From: Persicaria tinctoria
Taxonomy: Eukaryota > Streptophyta > Magnoliopsida > Caryophyllales > Polygonaceae
DNA: 64,000 nucleotides
NCBI GenBank assembly: GCA_037127255.1
Contig: JBANSL010000008.1
Span: forward strand, 11,601,396-11,665,395
Direction of reading: 5' to 3'
The position numbers and the translations under genes are program-made. Below are positions 1-12,567 of this stretch, in pieces; the first letter of the stretch is position 1, and each line of letters starts with the position of its first letter. The notes beneath the pieces are model-generated. The model was given only the letters and a program-made list of their open reading frames with translations, did no database searches and had not been told where the DNA came from.

Positions 1-26
1 CACATCCTCCCTTCACCCTTCAAAAC

Positions 27-2880
27 GTGCTCATCGCTCCACATATTGTCAAAAATCTTGTGTTTGTGCGTCAGTTTACTAAACAAAATAATGCTTCTGT
101 TGAGTTTGACCCATATGGTTTCTCTGTGAAGGACCTTCAAACGAGAACAACCAAACTCCGATGCGATAGTTCGGGAGACCTCTACCCCATCACCGCCCCT
201 CCAGCCGCCCTCGTGTCATCGTCCGCCCCGTCATCGTCTCTCTGGCATGCTCGCCTTGGGCATCCGAGTGCCACCGTCTTGAGCCATGTCAACCAGTCTT
301 TTAGTTCACAGTTCAATAAGGAGTTGCACTCCCGTGTTTGTCATTCTTGTCAATTAGGGAAACATTCCCGCTTGCCTTTTGTTTCATCTCAGACGCCTAC
401 ATTGGCTCCTTTTGACATTGTTCACAGTGACTTATGGACATCTCCTATTGTTGATCGTTTGGGACATCGTTATTATTTACTTCTATTGGATGACTTTACT
501 CATTTCCTATGGGTTTTTCCTTTAAAGTATAAGTCTCAAGTGTTTGACATATTCAACAAATTTCATAACTTTGTCAAAACACAATTTCAACTCTCAATCA
601 AATCGTTTCAATGTGACAATGGCAAGGAGTTTGACAATCATGCCTTTCACTCTTTTTTCTCCTCCAATGGAATCTCTTTTCGTTTTTTCATGTCCCCATA
701 CCTCTCCTCAAAATGGTAAAGACGAACGAACCATTCGCACCGTCAACAACACCATTCGGACATTGCTTATTCATGCGTCGATGCCTCCATCTATGTGGTC
801 TCACGCATTAGTAGTGGCCTGTTATTTATTCAACATCCTGCCTACCAAAACACTCCAAAACCGCTCTCCCACTCAAGTCCTCTACCGCACCACCCCCTTC
901 TACGATCACCTTCGGGTGTTCGGGTGTCTGTGCTATCCAAATCAAACTGCCACCACACACCACAAACTCCAACCACGGTCGGTCGCTTGTGTCTTCATCG
1001 GCTACCCTTCCCAACACCGTGGCTACATGTGCCTTGACCCTGTCTCACACAAGGTGTTCATCTCCCGACATGTAGTTTTCGATGAGCATGTTTTCCCATT
1101 TTCCAGCCTATCATCACCGTCCCGCTCCTACGATGCCATCGGGTCTGATGATCCGGTGTCCCCACAATTTCTGCATCCCCTCCCTGAATCTCCGACACCG
1201 CCCCCACCCATCCCCCCGCCGCCGGCACCTCCCACCGCGCCACCCCCGTGCACAATTCAGACCAGGAGCCGCAACGGCATTGTCTGCCCCAGGGTCATCT
1301 TCGACCTAAACACCACTAGCTCCACAAAACTAGCCCTCTCCCCCATCCCGACATCCCACAAAACAGCCATCCAGGATCCAAATTGGGCAGCCGCTATGCA
1401 TGACGAATATCGTGCTCTTATTAGTAATAACACTTGGGTTTTGGTCCCTCGCCCTCCACGGGCAAACATTGTACGTTGTGCTTGGCTTTTCAGGCATAAG
1501 TTCCGCTCTGATGGATCTCTCGAGCGCTACAAGGCTCGCCTCGTCGCTAATGGGCGCTCTCAACAGGTTGGCATAGACTGTGATGAGACTTTCAGTCCGG
1601 TTGTGAAGCCGGCTACTATTCGCACCGTCCTCACCCTTGCAGTTACACGCTCTTGGTCCATTCTTCAGTTGGATGTGGAGAACGCATTTCTACATGGGAA
1701 CTTACATGAGACAGTCTATATGTTCCAACCCCCTGGGTTTGTCGATGAGACCCGTCGTGACCATGTCTGCCTGTTACAACGGTCCCTTTACGGCCTCAAA
1801 CAGGCGCCCAGGGCCCGGTATCAGCGGTTTGCTAGCTACCTTCTTCGCATTAGTTTCGTCATAAGCAAATCAGACACCTCTTTGTTCATCTACAAAAAGG
1901 GACCAGCAGTTGCATATCTCCTCCTTTATGTCGATGATATTGTGTTGACCGCCTCGTCTGATTCCGTCTGTCAGACCATCATCACTCAGCTGAGTTCTGA
2001 GTTCTCTATGACTGATCTGGGCCCGCTCTCTTATTTTCTGGGCGTCTCTGCAACCCGGTCGCACACTGGCATCTTCTTGACTCAGGACAAGTATGCTCGT
2101 GAGATTGTTGATCGTGCAAGCATGTCAAACTGCAAGCCTGCACAGACTCCGGCAGACACGGACACCAAGCTCGGCGCCTCTTCAGGCCCTCCCATCACCG
2201 ACCCCACCCTATACAGGAGTCTCGCAGGGGCCCTCCAGTATCTTACCTTCACTCGCCCTGATATCAGCTATGCCGTTCAGCAGGTATGTTTGTTCATGCA
2301 CGATCCGCGAGAACCTCACTTTCATGCTCTCAAACGTATCATTCGTTACATCCATGGCACACCCAATCTTGGCATCACCATTCAACCAGCAACTGACATA
2401 AGTTTGGTGGCCTATACTGATGCTGATTGGGCCGGCTGTCCGGAAACAAGGCGCTCCACGTCTGGATATTGTGTCTTCCTCAACGACACCCTCATATCCT
2501 GGTCTTCCAAGCGTCAGCAGGTATGCTCTCGTTCTAGCGCCGAGGCTGAGTACAGGGGTGTCGCTAATGTCGTGGCTGAGTGCTCGTGGCTCCGAAATCT
2601 GCTCCTTGAACTTCATTGTCCTTTACGGACCACCAGCTTGGTCTACACGGACAATGTCTCTGCCACCTATCTCGCGACTAATCCAGTGCAGCATCAGCGC
2701 ACCAAGCACATTGAGATCGACATCCACTTTGTGCGTGATAAGGTTGTGCTTGGCCATATCAAGGTTCTTCACGTCCCCTCCTCCTATTAGTATGCCGACA
2801 TCTTCACCAAGGGCTTGTTGCGTCAACTGTTTTTAGACTTTAGAGACAGTCTCACAGTTCGTCCTCCTCCCGTTTCGACT
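27..2880 (+). pseudogene. copia pol pseudogene (integrase, reverse transcriptase, RNase H)
   Basis: The polyprotein would integrate and copy the retrotransposon. Visible motifs are LWHARLGHPS (GAG-pre-integrase, near 241), an H-C-C zinc-finger remnant with CHSCQLGKH, integrase core HSDLW and CDNGKEF, the reverse transcriptase catalytic YVDD at 1927-1938, and RNase H motifs YTDADWAG and SSAEAEY with KHIEIDIHFVRD near the end. Two lesions break it. The reading frame shifts inside a run of six T at 683-688, within the integrase core. An in-frame TAG at 2788-2790 interrupts the conserved ADIFTKGL tail, which is still readable just downstream. Everything else is intact, so inactivation may be fairly recent. 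Several overlapping frames here are shadows of this gene. Confidence 0.93.
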
Positions 2881-3070
2881 GTGGGGGAGTATTAGAATAT
2901 ATGTGTATTATATATATTATGTAAATTAGATAGCTTATGTGGCAAGCCAAGATGTAAACTATATATTGATAGAATGAATACAAAGTAGGCAAGGGAGAAT
3001 TATCCAAATCTCACATTGTGTGCTGCAAATGTAGTTAATTACTGTTCGTTTGGTTAATTATGGAATATAC
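2881..3070 (+). repeat. polypurine tract and putative 3' LTR start
   Basis: GTGGGGGAG at 2881-2889 is the typical copia polypurine tract. It is followed by TTAGAATATATGTG, which resembles the usual copia LTR opening but lacks an exact TG start. The sequence then stays AT-rich with TATA-like runs until the hAT-like boundary at 3071. No second LTR is in the window to compare with. Confidence 0.6.
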
Positions 3071-3810
3071 TAGGGGTTGACGTGGGACGGGATGGAACGG
3101 GACGGGACCAGGATGAGACCCGTTTCGCTTAATTTTTTCGGGACGGGACCGGAACGGAATTCACTTTTTTTTATTGAATCCCACACGGGTCTTATCCCAC
3201 ATGGCACGGGACGGGATCGGGACGATACAGGCTTTGTCCCACAAATAAAAATAATAAAATATTATAAAACTTGAAAAATAAAAAGAATGTTTTCATAGTT
3301 CATGTTTCATAGAATGATATCACCATAATGTTAACACTCCCAGCAGCACAAGCCTCCTTAGCCCTAACGATTAGAATTGAATAGAGATCGATTTCAGAAT
3401 GGAGAAGAAATTGTTATGTTTGCCTCCTACGCCCTAACCCCCAATCCCATAGTAATTTTTTTATTTTCAAATTGCTTACAAGCCTTACCGTATGATTGTA
3501 ACTTGTGTTTTAAAAAAAAATAAGTATATAATTATAAATCACTGAATTAGTTAACTTTTTACTACTACCAAAATTAAAACTCTCGTCCCACGTATTAAAT
3601 ATAAATATAAATAAATGTGTGTGTGCGCGTGCGTGCGTGCGTGTGTGCGAGACGGGCCTGAGATTTGTGGGATCCCACATTCTTGTCCCGTATCTCGTCC
3701 CGCATAATTTTTGCGGGACAGGATTCACTTTTTTTCCCTTAAATCCCACCTAGATCGGGACGTGTCCAGGACGGGATCGGAACGGGACCGGAATTTGCGG
3801 GATTAATTCT
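3071..3810. mobile_element. hAT-like non-autonomous remnant with GGGACGGG subterminal repeats
   Basis: The left edge opens with TAGGGGTTGACGTGGGACGG, the general form of plant hAT termini (TAGGGGTGG...), followed by many copies of GGGACGGGA or its complement at 3085-3240 and 3640-3805. The interior is AT-rich with a (GT/GC)n run at 3615-3649. No clean right terminus or 8 bp target duplication was found, so the right edge is approximate. There is no transposase coding. Confidence 0.6.
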
Positions 3811-4939
3811 AATAGAGTTTTTTTTAAAAAACTTTATAGATAGATTTGATAAGATCTTGACCGTTAAAAAAATAACAAACAACATCTTGCACCCTCCTTT
3901 TCTCCAACCCCACCAACAAGGGCCCCACCAACCTAATTATTTTTTGTGAGGTGAAAATTAACTCTACATGGTAGAGTTTCTCCATAACTCCACCGAATCG
4001 GGACCGACGAAATAAGGGTAAGATTGCAATATGAGATTAACTATAATTAAATATAATCTTATTAGGATAAATCTATCAATAAGACAATAGATAAGCCCAA
4101 TTCTATCTAAATTAGGTCTATCAATAAACCTCAAACCTAAATATTGGGAAATCCTAAAGTTCATCAGGAACTCTAATGTTTTGGTGTGCTTGTAAAACTC
4201 TCAATGCTAATCTTTGGGTCCAAGTGTTTATTTCAAATTTTGTTAGGTTGATAAGGTAAGTGTTAAAGACACACAGAGAAGCTCATGTGGGAGAGGTCTT
4301 GAGGACCCTTGCTGATGGATAGGATTGTCGAATGAACGAGATTGACGATATTCACAAGACTCCACAGGATATCTTTATTTTGGGAAGATCTGATTAAGAG
4401 CCAGATTTGGAGAAGATTGAATGTATGTGTTGATAGAAAGTATAATTTGATATGAGATTGATTTCATAGGAAAACATATTATCTTCCTTCCTTTTTTTTA
4501 TAGGATTGTGTACGATGGGTTTATACTTTATAGTAATTGAGGATATTAAAAGGCACAAAATTGAGAAGAGCATAGATGTCTTATTCAATGGGAAAATCAG
4601 AGAAAGCTCAAAAGAGAAAGAAGAGAAGACCGAGAGCATCAAAGAGGAGAAGAAGAAGAAGAAAATGAAGTGATGTGCAGAAGCAAGAGGATCGGTTAAG
4701 CTTGAAGTCGGGGTTGATGTGTACATTGTGAGATTCCAAGATTACGTGTGTTACACTTTGTGGTTTGTTTTACATTCGTTTGTTTATATGTTTTGGTTGT
4801 TTGTCGAAGGTTGGGTTGGGTAGTATGGACCAGCTTAGCTAAGTGTACTCGAGTGTGGGAAGTTTGGTGTGAGCTTAAGGATATGGAGGATACGTATGCT
4901 TCTGTTTTGCGAAATCAGGGAGGAGATTAACACTTCCAG
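3811..4939. other. intergenic, no gene recognised
   Basis: AT-rich sequence with no convincing coding region. The part just left of 4940 should hold the leader or LTR of the second copia element, but I could not find an LTR boundary or a methionine-tRNA primer-binding site. A purine-rich stretch (GAAGAAGAAG-type) lies near 4610-4670. Confidence 0.5.
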
Positions 4940-7900
4940 GTGGCGTCGAATGATCCGCTTGCTCTTTCAATCTCGGATAATTCAGGAGCACAGTTGGTCA
5001 CTGCGGTGTTCAATGGATCAAATTTTCTCAGCTGGATAAGGAATGTGAAGATGACGCTTGGAGCGAAGTTGAAGTTCGGCTTTCTAGATGGATCTCCGAC
5101 AAAACCTCCGGATGATTCTCCTCATAGTTAGAGGTGGATGAGAGCCGATTACATGGTGAGATGTTGGCTCATCAATTCCATGGATGCAAGGATTGCAGAG
5201 TCAGTCATGTATGCTACTTCAGCGCTTGAGCTATGGGGGGAGATTCTTGAAAGGTATGGACAGTCAAACATTCCTTTACTTTTCAATTTGAGGAAGGAAT
5301 TGAGCTACATGGTTCAAGGATCAGATTCGGTTGGAGATTATTTTGGAAAATTGAAGAAAGTTTGGAATGATATAGCAAGTCTTGAAGGTGTTCCATGGTG
5401 CAATTGTTGAGTTATGGAGAAATGCACATGTTAGGTATTTCGAAAGATGATTCAAAAGGAAGAAAGAAACAAGTTGATGCAGTTTCTAATGGGACTGAAT
5501 GATGAATATGATTCTGCACGAAATCAAGTAATGGTAATTGATCCATTGCCAACCTTGAATCGTGCCTTCTACATTGTTAATCAGGTTGAGCAATGTGGAG
5601 GCACACCGAGTGTGAATTCTGGATCACAGTCCAAGCAGGGAGAAGATGATGTTGCTCTGAATGCAGGAAGAAATCAGTCTAGTAATAGGAAATGGGAAAG
5701 TGAGACCAAGAAACAACGTGATGATTTCAAGAAATGTTATTTTTGTGGCAACAAGGGACACATCAGAGATACTTGCTACAAGCTCCATGGATTCCCAAAG
5801 TGTGACTTTTGTGGAATCAAAGGACACCAGAGGGATTCGTGTTACAAGTTACATGGTTATTTAGACAAAGAGAAAGGCTCAAAGGGAAAGCAAGGTTCCA
5901 GGTCGTCTGCTAATTCAGTGGATGTGCAGGGATCTAGTGATTCTCCTTTGGACATGGGAAAGGAGAATCAATATGATAATGGTCTTTTCAATGATGTGTG
6001 CAGAGAGGTTATGAAGATGATGAAAGACAAGTAGATACAAGTTGAGAGTGATGATTAATGTTTTGATATTGCCAACTTTTCAGGTAACTACAAATTTTCT
6101 AAAGCTTTGATGATTGAAAAAATAACTTGAAAAGATTTCTGGATTGTAGACACTCGAGCTACTGATCATATGATGTATGATTTCAATGTGCTCAAGAATA
6201 AACACAAGCTTGCTAAGACAATACAGATTGTATTACATGATGATTCAATCATATCTGTTGACACAGTGGGGTCAGTTAAATTCAGTTCGAGTCTTGAGCT
6301 TAAGAATGTGTTATATGTTCCTTCTTTCAAGCATAATGTGCTGTATGTGGGTAGAATTATTGAGGAAACTGGATTGATAGCCATATTCACGGCTGATCAA
6401 TGCTTGTTTCAGGACCTTACCACTAAGAAAATTGTGGGAAAATGGCACAGAATCAGTGATCTATACATCATCAAGACATAAGATGTTGATGCTATACTGG
6501 AGGTACCAGTTAATGGGCTTCTTGATTCAGTAAAGGCTTGTAGACATGAATTAGAGATTGTTCATGCAAGACTAGGCCATAGTTCTATATCCAAGCTTAT
6601 GCACTTGGATCAGTTTAAACACTTGAACTGTAAAGATTTCTTTTGTGATAGTTGTATTCTGGCAAAACATCGCAGATTTCCTTTTAATAGAAGTGAATCA
6701 TTGGCTCAAAGTATTTTCCATCTTGTTCACTTTGATGTTTGGGGACCATATAGAGTGATTGTTCATGATGGAGCTCGTCACTTTCTGACTGTGTTAGATG
6801 ATCACAACAGATACACTTGGACCTATCTGTTATCATCCAAGGTCCAGCTTTTCACTGCTATAAAAGGATTTTTAGCATATGTGCACAATCAGTTTGACTG
6901 CAAAGTTAAAATTGTGAGAAGGGACAATAGATCTGAATTTATTCAGAAAACATGTCAAAGGTTGTTTGTTGAGTTAGGAATCGTGCATCAGAAGATCATT
7001 CCTGGGTACCTCAACAGAATGGAAGGATTGAGCGTAATCACAGGCATTTGATAGAGACTGCGCGTGCTATAAGATCGCATTCAAGTCTCCCAATTAGATT
7101 CTGGAGTGACTGTGTTACTGCAGCTACTCACATCATTAATTTGCTTCCAAGTTCAGTTCTGAATTGGAAGGTTCCTTTTGAGACATTACATAAGAAGCTT
7201 GATGTTTACCAGGACCTTAGAGTCATTGGGTGCCTGTGTTTTGGAAAGAGAAGGATAGCCATCAAGGACAAGTTTGGAGAACAAGCTGTCAGAAGTGTTT
7301 TCTTGGGATATCCAGGAAATGTTAAAGGCTATAAACTCCTTGATTTGGAGAATAACAAGGTGTTTTTTAGCAGAGATGTGGTCTTCAGAGAGACTGAATT
7401 TCCTTTCTCCAAAGATTTTCCTAACAAAAATCTTGTGTCAAAGTCTAGTTTACCTATGGTGAGTCTTGCAGATGATGAGTTATTTCAGCTCAGGCAAGGT
7501 CAAGCTGATGATTTGAGTAACAATTCATCTCATGGTAAGGTTTCTGCTCATCAGAATGTGGTACCTGAAATGGCAGAGGGGTCTGGGTACCGCGGCGAGC
7601 AAGTTACTGATAGTTTGGATGTTGCATATGAGCCTGCCCCTTCTTTAAGGAGGCCTGGGAGACAAAGACGTGCACCTCTTTTATTGACTGATTTTGTGTG
7701 TCCTACATTGCCAGCAACTTCATCTCATTCAGCTTCTTTCATGATCAGACAATTGTTTGACTTGGATGATTTCTCGCAAGAATATGTGGCATCTTTTCAT
7801 GCTATGATGGATATTAGGGAGCCAACTTCTTTCAAAGAGGCTTCAAAGGATCCTAGATGGATGGAAGCAATGCAATAGGAGATTGATGCATTGCAACAGA

Positions 7901-8088
7901 ATCAGACTTGGATTGTTACATATTTGCCTAAGGATAAGAGGGCTATAGGTTGTAAGTGGATCTTCAAGGTAAAATTTAAACCTGATGGATATGTAGAAAG
8001 GTTTAAAGCCAGACTTGTGGCTAAGGGTTTTACACAAGTGGAAGATAAGGATTACAAGCTCACTTTTTCTCATGTGGCCAAATTGTTC
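4940..8088 (+). mobile_element. Ty1/copia retrotransposon, decayed and truncated in reverse transcriptase
   Basis: Gag (from 4940, UBN2-type with FNGSNFLSWIRNVKMTLGAK) is followed by two CCHC zinc knuckles (CYFCGNKGHIRDTC and CDFCGIKGHQRDSC, 5737-5844), a protease, GAG-pre-integrase, integrase (HFDVWGPY, near 6728) and the first part of reverse transcriptase ([24 protein letters not shown]). Lesions include stops at 5129-5131 and 5408-5410 in gag, a further stop near 6032, a frame change close to 7048 and a stop at 7876-7878. The protease active site reads DTRATDHM at 6149 onward where the family has DTGA, so the catalytic glycine is replaced by arginine (CGA). Coding stops at 8088, at the boundary with a G-rich hAT-like element; no YVDD or RNase H follows. 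Confidence 0.9.
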
Positions 8089-8519
8089 CCCGCACGGGGA
8101 TGGGGATGATAGTCCCCACCCCGTTCCCCGCCCCGCCCCGCTACCCGATAGGGAAACCCGCGGGGATCCCCGATGGGGACCCCGTTAAACCCCTTTAGAA
8201 TGTTTGTACAAGTATTATTTTAATATTTTTAATTATTGTTTCTTATCAATTAACCTATTTATATTTTTTTTAAGGTTTAATATGTTTTGTAGTATGTATA
8301 AACTTATATATTAAACTAAGGTGAATCTTATATCATGAAATTTGATGGGAAAATCCATAAGAAAACCCGCGGAAAAACTAAATGGGGAAATATTAAACGG
8401 GGACGGAGATTCCCCGACGGGGATGGGGACGGAGACGATTTTCAATCCTCGAACGGAGACGGGGGGAGTTTTGATAAACGGGGACGGGGAGGGTACTCCC
8501 CGCCCCGTTGCCATCCCTA
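8089..8519. mobile_element. hAT-like MITE with GGGGACGGGG subterminal repeats
   Basis: Both ends are packed with CCCCG/CGGGG words (8089-8200 and 8395-8519) around an AT-rich core. The right end finishes in CCCCGTTGCCATCCCTA, a common plant hAT terminus. The left junction cuts the copia reverse transcriptase after the codons for the conserved VAKL motif. The left end is not a clean inverted copy of the right end, and no matching 8 bp duplication is visible. The rest of the copia element is missing on the right, so a deletion accompanied or followed the insertion. Confidence 0.65.
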
Positions 8520-8869
8520 GTCCCCACACTAAAAGGACCCCAACTCTATATTAGTGTTTTCAAGTTGCTCAAAGACATTTCCACTTTTTCTTTTGCACCA
8601 GTTCGTTGTGTATATTTTTTTACTAGCTTAAGTTTCATATATTAAGTTTAACACATATAGGATCCTCTCATTTTATAATTTCAGACTCATCGAACCAATC
8701 GAGCAAAGTCTGAAAGATCAGTCTAAGCATTTCCAAATCTAAAGGGTGTATCAAATCTCAAGCCATGGGTTTCTCCAATCGAGCGGTGGAGAAGTGTCAT
8801 CCACTTATCTCTCCAGCTTCATCCCCTCAAACCACCTTATCCTCCTGAACCTGACCCGACTCACCATGG
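8520..8869. other. intergenic, nothing recognised
   Basis: Mixed-composition sequence between the hAT-like element and the methyltransferase-like pseudogene. No motif or repeat that I can name. Confidence 0.4.
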
Positions 8870-9255
8870 CACGTGAGCCTTACCCAGCTTCTCAACAAAT
8901 CAGACGAGGAGTCATTGCAGTCTTGAGAACTTTGGGACCTTCTCCCTCCACCAGGCACCAGCCACTCGTAGCTCTTGCAAGTGTAAAGGTCCCACGCGAT
9001 GATGGTTGTCCGGTGGCATGGTCCACAGGCTCCGTGGGACTTGGGGTGGCTCTGCTGGCTGTGGGTGGGCTCACAGCCATTGAACACCGGGCATGAAGTG
9101 AACTTGTCATCGGAAGAGCACTCCTTGCCAACCTCGTACCTCATGTACTTTATAAGCTGATCGCAGCAGTGGAAGTGGGCAGTGCCGGAGGAGTAGAGAT
9201 GGTCTGGTCCAGACCTCAAAGAGATGCCCGGGGGGTCTGTAAGGCTTGATGACAA
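8870..9255 (-). pseudogene. SAM-dependent methyltransferase-like gene fragment (At1g29790-type)
   Basis: The minus-strand reading contains CCDQLIKYMRYEVGKECSSDD, then GCEP, HPKS, IIAWDLYTCKSYEW and SQDC. This matches, in order, the N-terminal half of a plant-specific family of putative S-adenosylmethionine-dependent methyltransferases (patterns YMRY.VG..C.SDD, GCEPLPRR, IVWD.YTCKSY, DCKDCF). The Rossmann methyltransferase domain that should follow is absent, the conserved region between DD and GCEP is compressed, and the reading continues into unrelated sequence to 8827. It is therefore a decayed fragment. It lies 281 bp beyond the stop of the TMEM53-like gene, on the same strand, and could be read into by that transcript. 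The assignment is from memory of the family pattern. Confidence 0.6.
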
Positions 9256-9536
9256 TTACCAAACTCGGAAGCAGGGTGAACGTTGATGGAAGAGTAACCT
9301 AAATGTTAGATGTATGTGTAAGTAGGGTGAAGTATACAATCTTCATATGGAACAACACAGTTCTGCACTTCTACGTGTACGTTCTTAAGAGGGTTGAATT
9401 CAACTATACATTTTGTACCCCCAGAGAGCAGCTTCATATATGGTATGCTCAAGTTACAAGGAACATAGCCTTAACTTCCCAGTTAGTTGCAACTCTGAAC
9501 AGGCAAAACCATCTGCGAATTGGGCATTGGGTACTT
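9256..9536 (-). other. likely 3' UTR of the TMEM53-like gene
   Basis: Non-coding sequence directly after the TGA at 9537-9539 on the minus strand. No clear poly(A) signal was picked out. Confidence 0.4.
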
Positions 9537-12297
9537 TCATAGCTTTGATCGCCTGGTGTATTTGATGGGGCCAAAATGTGAATTTCTCCTTGATGAAGGA
9601 AACATTGGGCGAGCACGAAATGAGATTGGCAATCTTATATCCCAATCCTCAACATTCTTGGGCACACACATGTCAAATAGGATCTGTCCAAGAACACCGT
9701 GCAGGTTTACAGTGGGTGGGGTGTTTGGTAGGTGGACTACATTCCCCTTGGACTCATCTTGGGTAGAGGAGTCCGTCTGTCTACCTTCATGAAATTGGGA
9801 TGAGCTAGGCATGGTATCTGCTAGCTCATCAGGGGAGGCTCTCCTGAACACCTCAGTGGTACTAACAGCCCTCTGTGAGTAGACTGCTGATGCCTTCTGA
9901 AGCAATTGGGTAACAGCAACTTTGTATTCATAAGAATGTTTATGGCAGTGACCTATATAAACCCAACAAAAAAAGGGGTCAGAGATCGTATACACAAATT
10001 TATCAGCTACAATATCACACGTGGCCATATCAGAATATCTGTATATGTACAACTACATAGGAAAGCTTAATCCTGTAGATTTTGCTTCAGGAATCATGTT
10101 AGAAGCCACTAATATGATTGCTGTACACCACAATGCCTTTTTAAGGACACGGGTAATGTCATTAATTCAACTCTTACGAACAAGTGCTCATTCAAAACCC
10201 CACCAGGATTAATATCCCCACCCCCCACCTTTCATTTCTTTGTACTGGCAGTATTGAAATCATATCACCACAGCCATATCACAGTTCACAGGGAGTAGGA
10301 TAAATAAACATATTCAAGGGTGTCAAAGAGCAAACCTAAATGAGGTGAGCTAACCCATTTGACCAGTGTAACATCAGCACCAAGTTCCTGCATCTGTTGT
10401 AAAAAACTGCATATTTTTTGGAAGGGGGCAAGATCGTCATCTTCTGAACATAAAAGAAGATAGGGAGACCTCATGCTCTGCAAGAAAACAATGGTATATA
10501 AACAGATAAACACGGCAAAACAAAGAACAACAAAGTGAGTGTGCAAAAAGCTTAATGGTACATACAGCAGAAGAACAGAGAGTCCGCCAGTACTCAGCAC
10601 GCTGTGACTCAAACCTGTTGAGGAAGAGGGTATCTAGACATGAAGCAATGCCATTTGCTATCCATGTTGCCCATCTTGGTGGGTGGCACATTCTGAGAAT
10701 AGATGGGTGAAGAGCGAACCGCATACCCATATCAGTAACAAAATCTACAGGACCAGAATCATAAATGTGCCCGACAACACAATCTTTGATGCCGCGGAAG
10801 TAATCCTTCAGCAGAGAAAAGGGGGGAAAGATCAAGTTCATTACCAGATAAGGCAAATGAAATATTCGAAGAAATACTTCTTCAAACTACTTGAATGCCA
10901 GATCAAGTAACAGAAGCATACCGCATCAGACACCTCGCACTTTCCCTCGATAATCTGTAACATGACAAAGGAATGAGTTACATTAGTAAAGCTGTCAAAC
11001 ATATAACACTCCTAGTGTCAAGAATATGTAGTCCCTTCACTCCAAAGAGAATGTAAAAGAAGAACTAGCCAAGGAATATAGAAAATTTTGGGACTGCAGA
11101 GTAAACCTGAAGAGCCTTATACAAGCAGGCTTTTGATCCACCAGAAAAGGCAGCAAAAACAATAGGACACGGATTAAACCTTATCTCCTGTGCACTCAAC
11201 ATAAAAAGAACAAATCACTAGCAATACAATGGAAAGGCTGGTTAATTCATACATAAATTGCATAAAATTAACAACTGCCAGAAAGAATTCAGATTTGACT
11301 GTGGTAGAAAAATCAATGACATGAGTGCGACAAATCAGCAGATTCAGCACGCCTGTTTTACCATTATCAGAAGATGAACTATGTGCTAGATGTTATTGCA
11401 ATTAGCAGTGTGCATCTATTGCCGCAAGAAAAATGGAAAGTATGGCAATGAAAGATGCAAAGAAGTTTAAAACATACGGTTGAATTTAGCAGTTAGCACT
11501 TACCTCCACAAGCTCATTAAGGACATCCCAGGATAACAGCATGGCCTTGCCAGGGAAGAATCTGCATATCCAAGAAATCAAATTTCCATGAATCAAAATA
11601 GCCGAGTACTCAAATTCTTTGTACATAAGCTAAAAAAAGAGATATCTCAGACTCTTATGCCGCAACGTGCATAGAGGCTAGAGCTAATTTCTTGGGAGGA
11701 TCATATTTGCGCTGATAAGGAGGTTACAATCTATCAAATTATCAAAGCCTAGCTATGAAGCCATGAAGGTGTTCAATCCGAAAAACCAAGAAAGAAAGAG
11801 ATGTGCTTGTGAGGAAAATGATGGCTCAGAAGATTCGTGACTACTCCTTTTCCACAATTAATGTTTCAGTACCAGACTACCAGTTGTGAAATCAAATGAT
11901 GGTTAACGAATTGCATTAAATGAACTTGCAAAAAACTCAACCACCAATTGTGAATAACGGAGATCACGAAGCACAAAACAAGGGCTTAAATTCATGAACA
12001 CAACAGGCATGAACAAATCCAACAAACGCCTGATTCGGAATCGCACAAAATTAGGAAAAAGGAAGCAACAGAAGTTAGTATCCACACCTGATTCGGGATC
12101 ACTTTGAAAAAGGAGGGAACTTACAAATTGAGGAATTGGGAGTGGCAGACAAGGGAATCCCAACCTAGAGAGGCGTAGAGATCAACACAATCGGTGAGGT
12201 GCTTCTCGTCGCTCGAAATCCAAGCGAACACCACTACAATCCCTCGTCTTCCTCTTTCTCTCCTTCCCCAAAAGTACCTCCCACCGAATCCCCACAT
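9537..12297 (-). CDS. alpha/beta-hydrolase-fold protein, TMEM53/DUF829 family
   Basis: Seven exons (minus): 12297-12125, 11561-11504, 11187-11107, 10954-10922, 10805-10566, 10477-10336, 9952-9537. All junctions are GT..AG, and the exons total 1143 nt, a 380-residue protein. The start is the ATG of MWGFGGRYFWG, the family's usual N-terminus; a longer upstream frame to 12489 lacks family similarity. Recognisable blocks are IVVVFAWISS and SLVCHSQFLN in exon 1, the nucleophile-elbow region FAAFSGGSKAC in exon 3, HIYDSGPVDF and LFLNRFESQRAEYW in exon 5, the acidic LLLCSEDDDLAP in exon 6, and SSPHLGH across exons 6-7, which together place the likely Ser-Asp-His residues. The C-terminal HGVLGQILFDMCVPKNVEDWD is a plant-specific signature. 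Substrate and cellular role are not known for the plant family. The protein looks intact. Confidence 0.9.
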
Positions 12298-12567
12298 CTT
12301 AAGCCGATAACCGAAACAGGAAATCGGATTTGATGGACAGATGAGAATTTCAGAGAAGCGAACTAGTATAAGAGACGATGATATCGGTACGGCCTTTCGC
12401 TCTCGCTCTCTATTCGCCACAACTGGATTAAAAGGCGAAGATCTGGCTCGCTTCACTTTGTCGTTTGAAGCCAGCCACTCGAACTCCAATCCATGAATTT
12501 CTCAGAACAACCCTAAGCTTTTATAATTAGAACACATGACCCCCAAATTCCCCAAATTTTACATTAG

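Larger units (their letters stand above)
1..3070 (+). mobile_element. Ty1/copia LTR retrotransposon, 3' portion (5' end outside window)
   Basis: The stretch encodes, in copia order, a GAG-pre-integrase motif, integrase, reverse transcriptase and RNase H, followed by a polypurine tract at 2881-2889 and AT-rich sequence that reads like the start of a 3' LTR. Integrase placed before reverse transcriptase is diagnostic of Ty1/copia rather than Ty3/gypsy. Gag and protease would lie left of the window. The putative 3' LTR runs from about 2890 to 3070, where a G-rich hAT-like sequence begins, so the LTR end is probably lost. The element is dead: see the pol pseudogene entry. Confidence 0.9.

Noticed and set aside
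8746..9096. Plus-strand gene overlapping the methyltransferase-like fragment
   Set aside because: The minus-strand reading has ordered family motifs while the plus-strand one is low-complexity with no similarity.
12298..12489. Longer N-terminus for the TMEM53-like protein starting at 12489
   Set aside because: The extra 64 residues look unlike the family; the internal MWGFGG start is the conserved one and leaves a normal 5' UTR.
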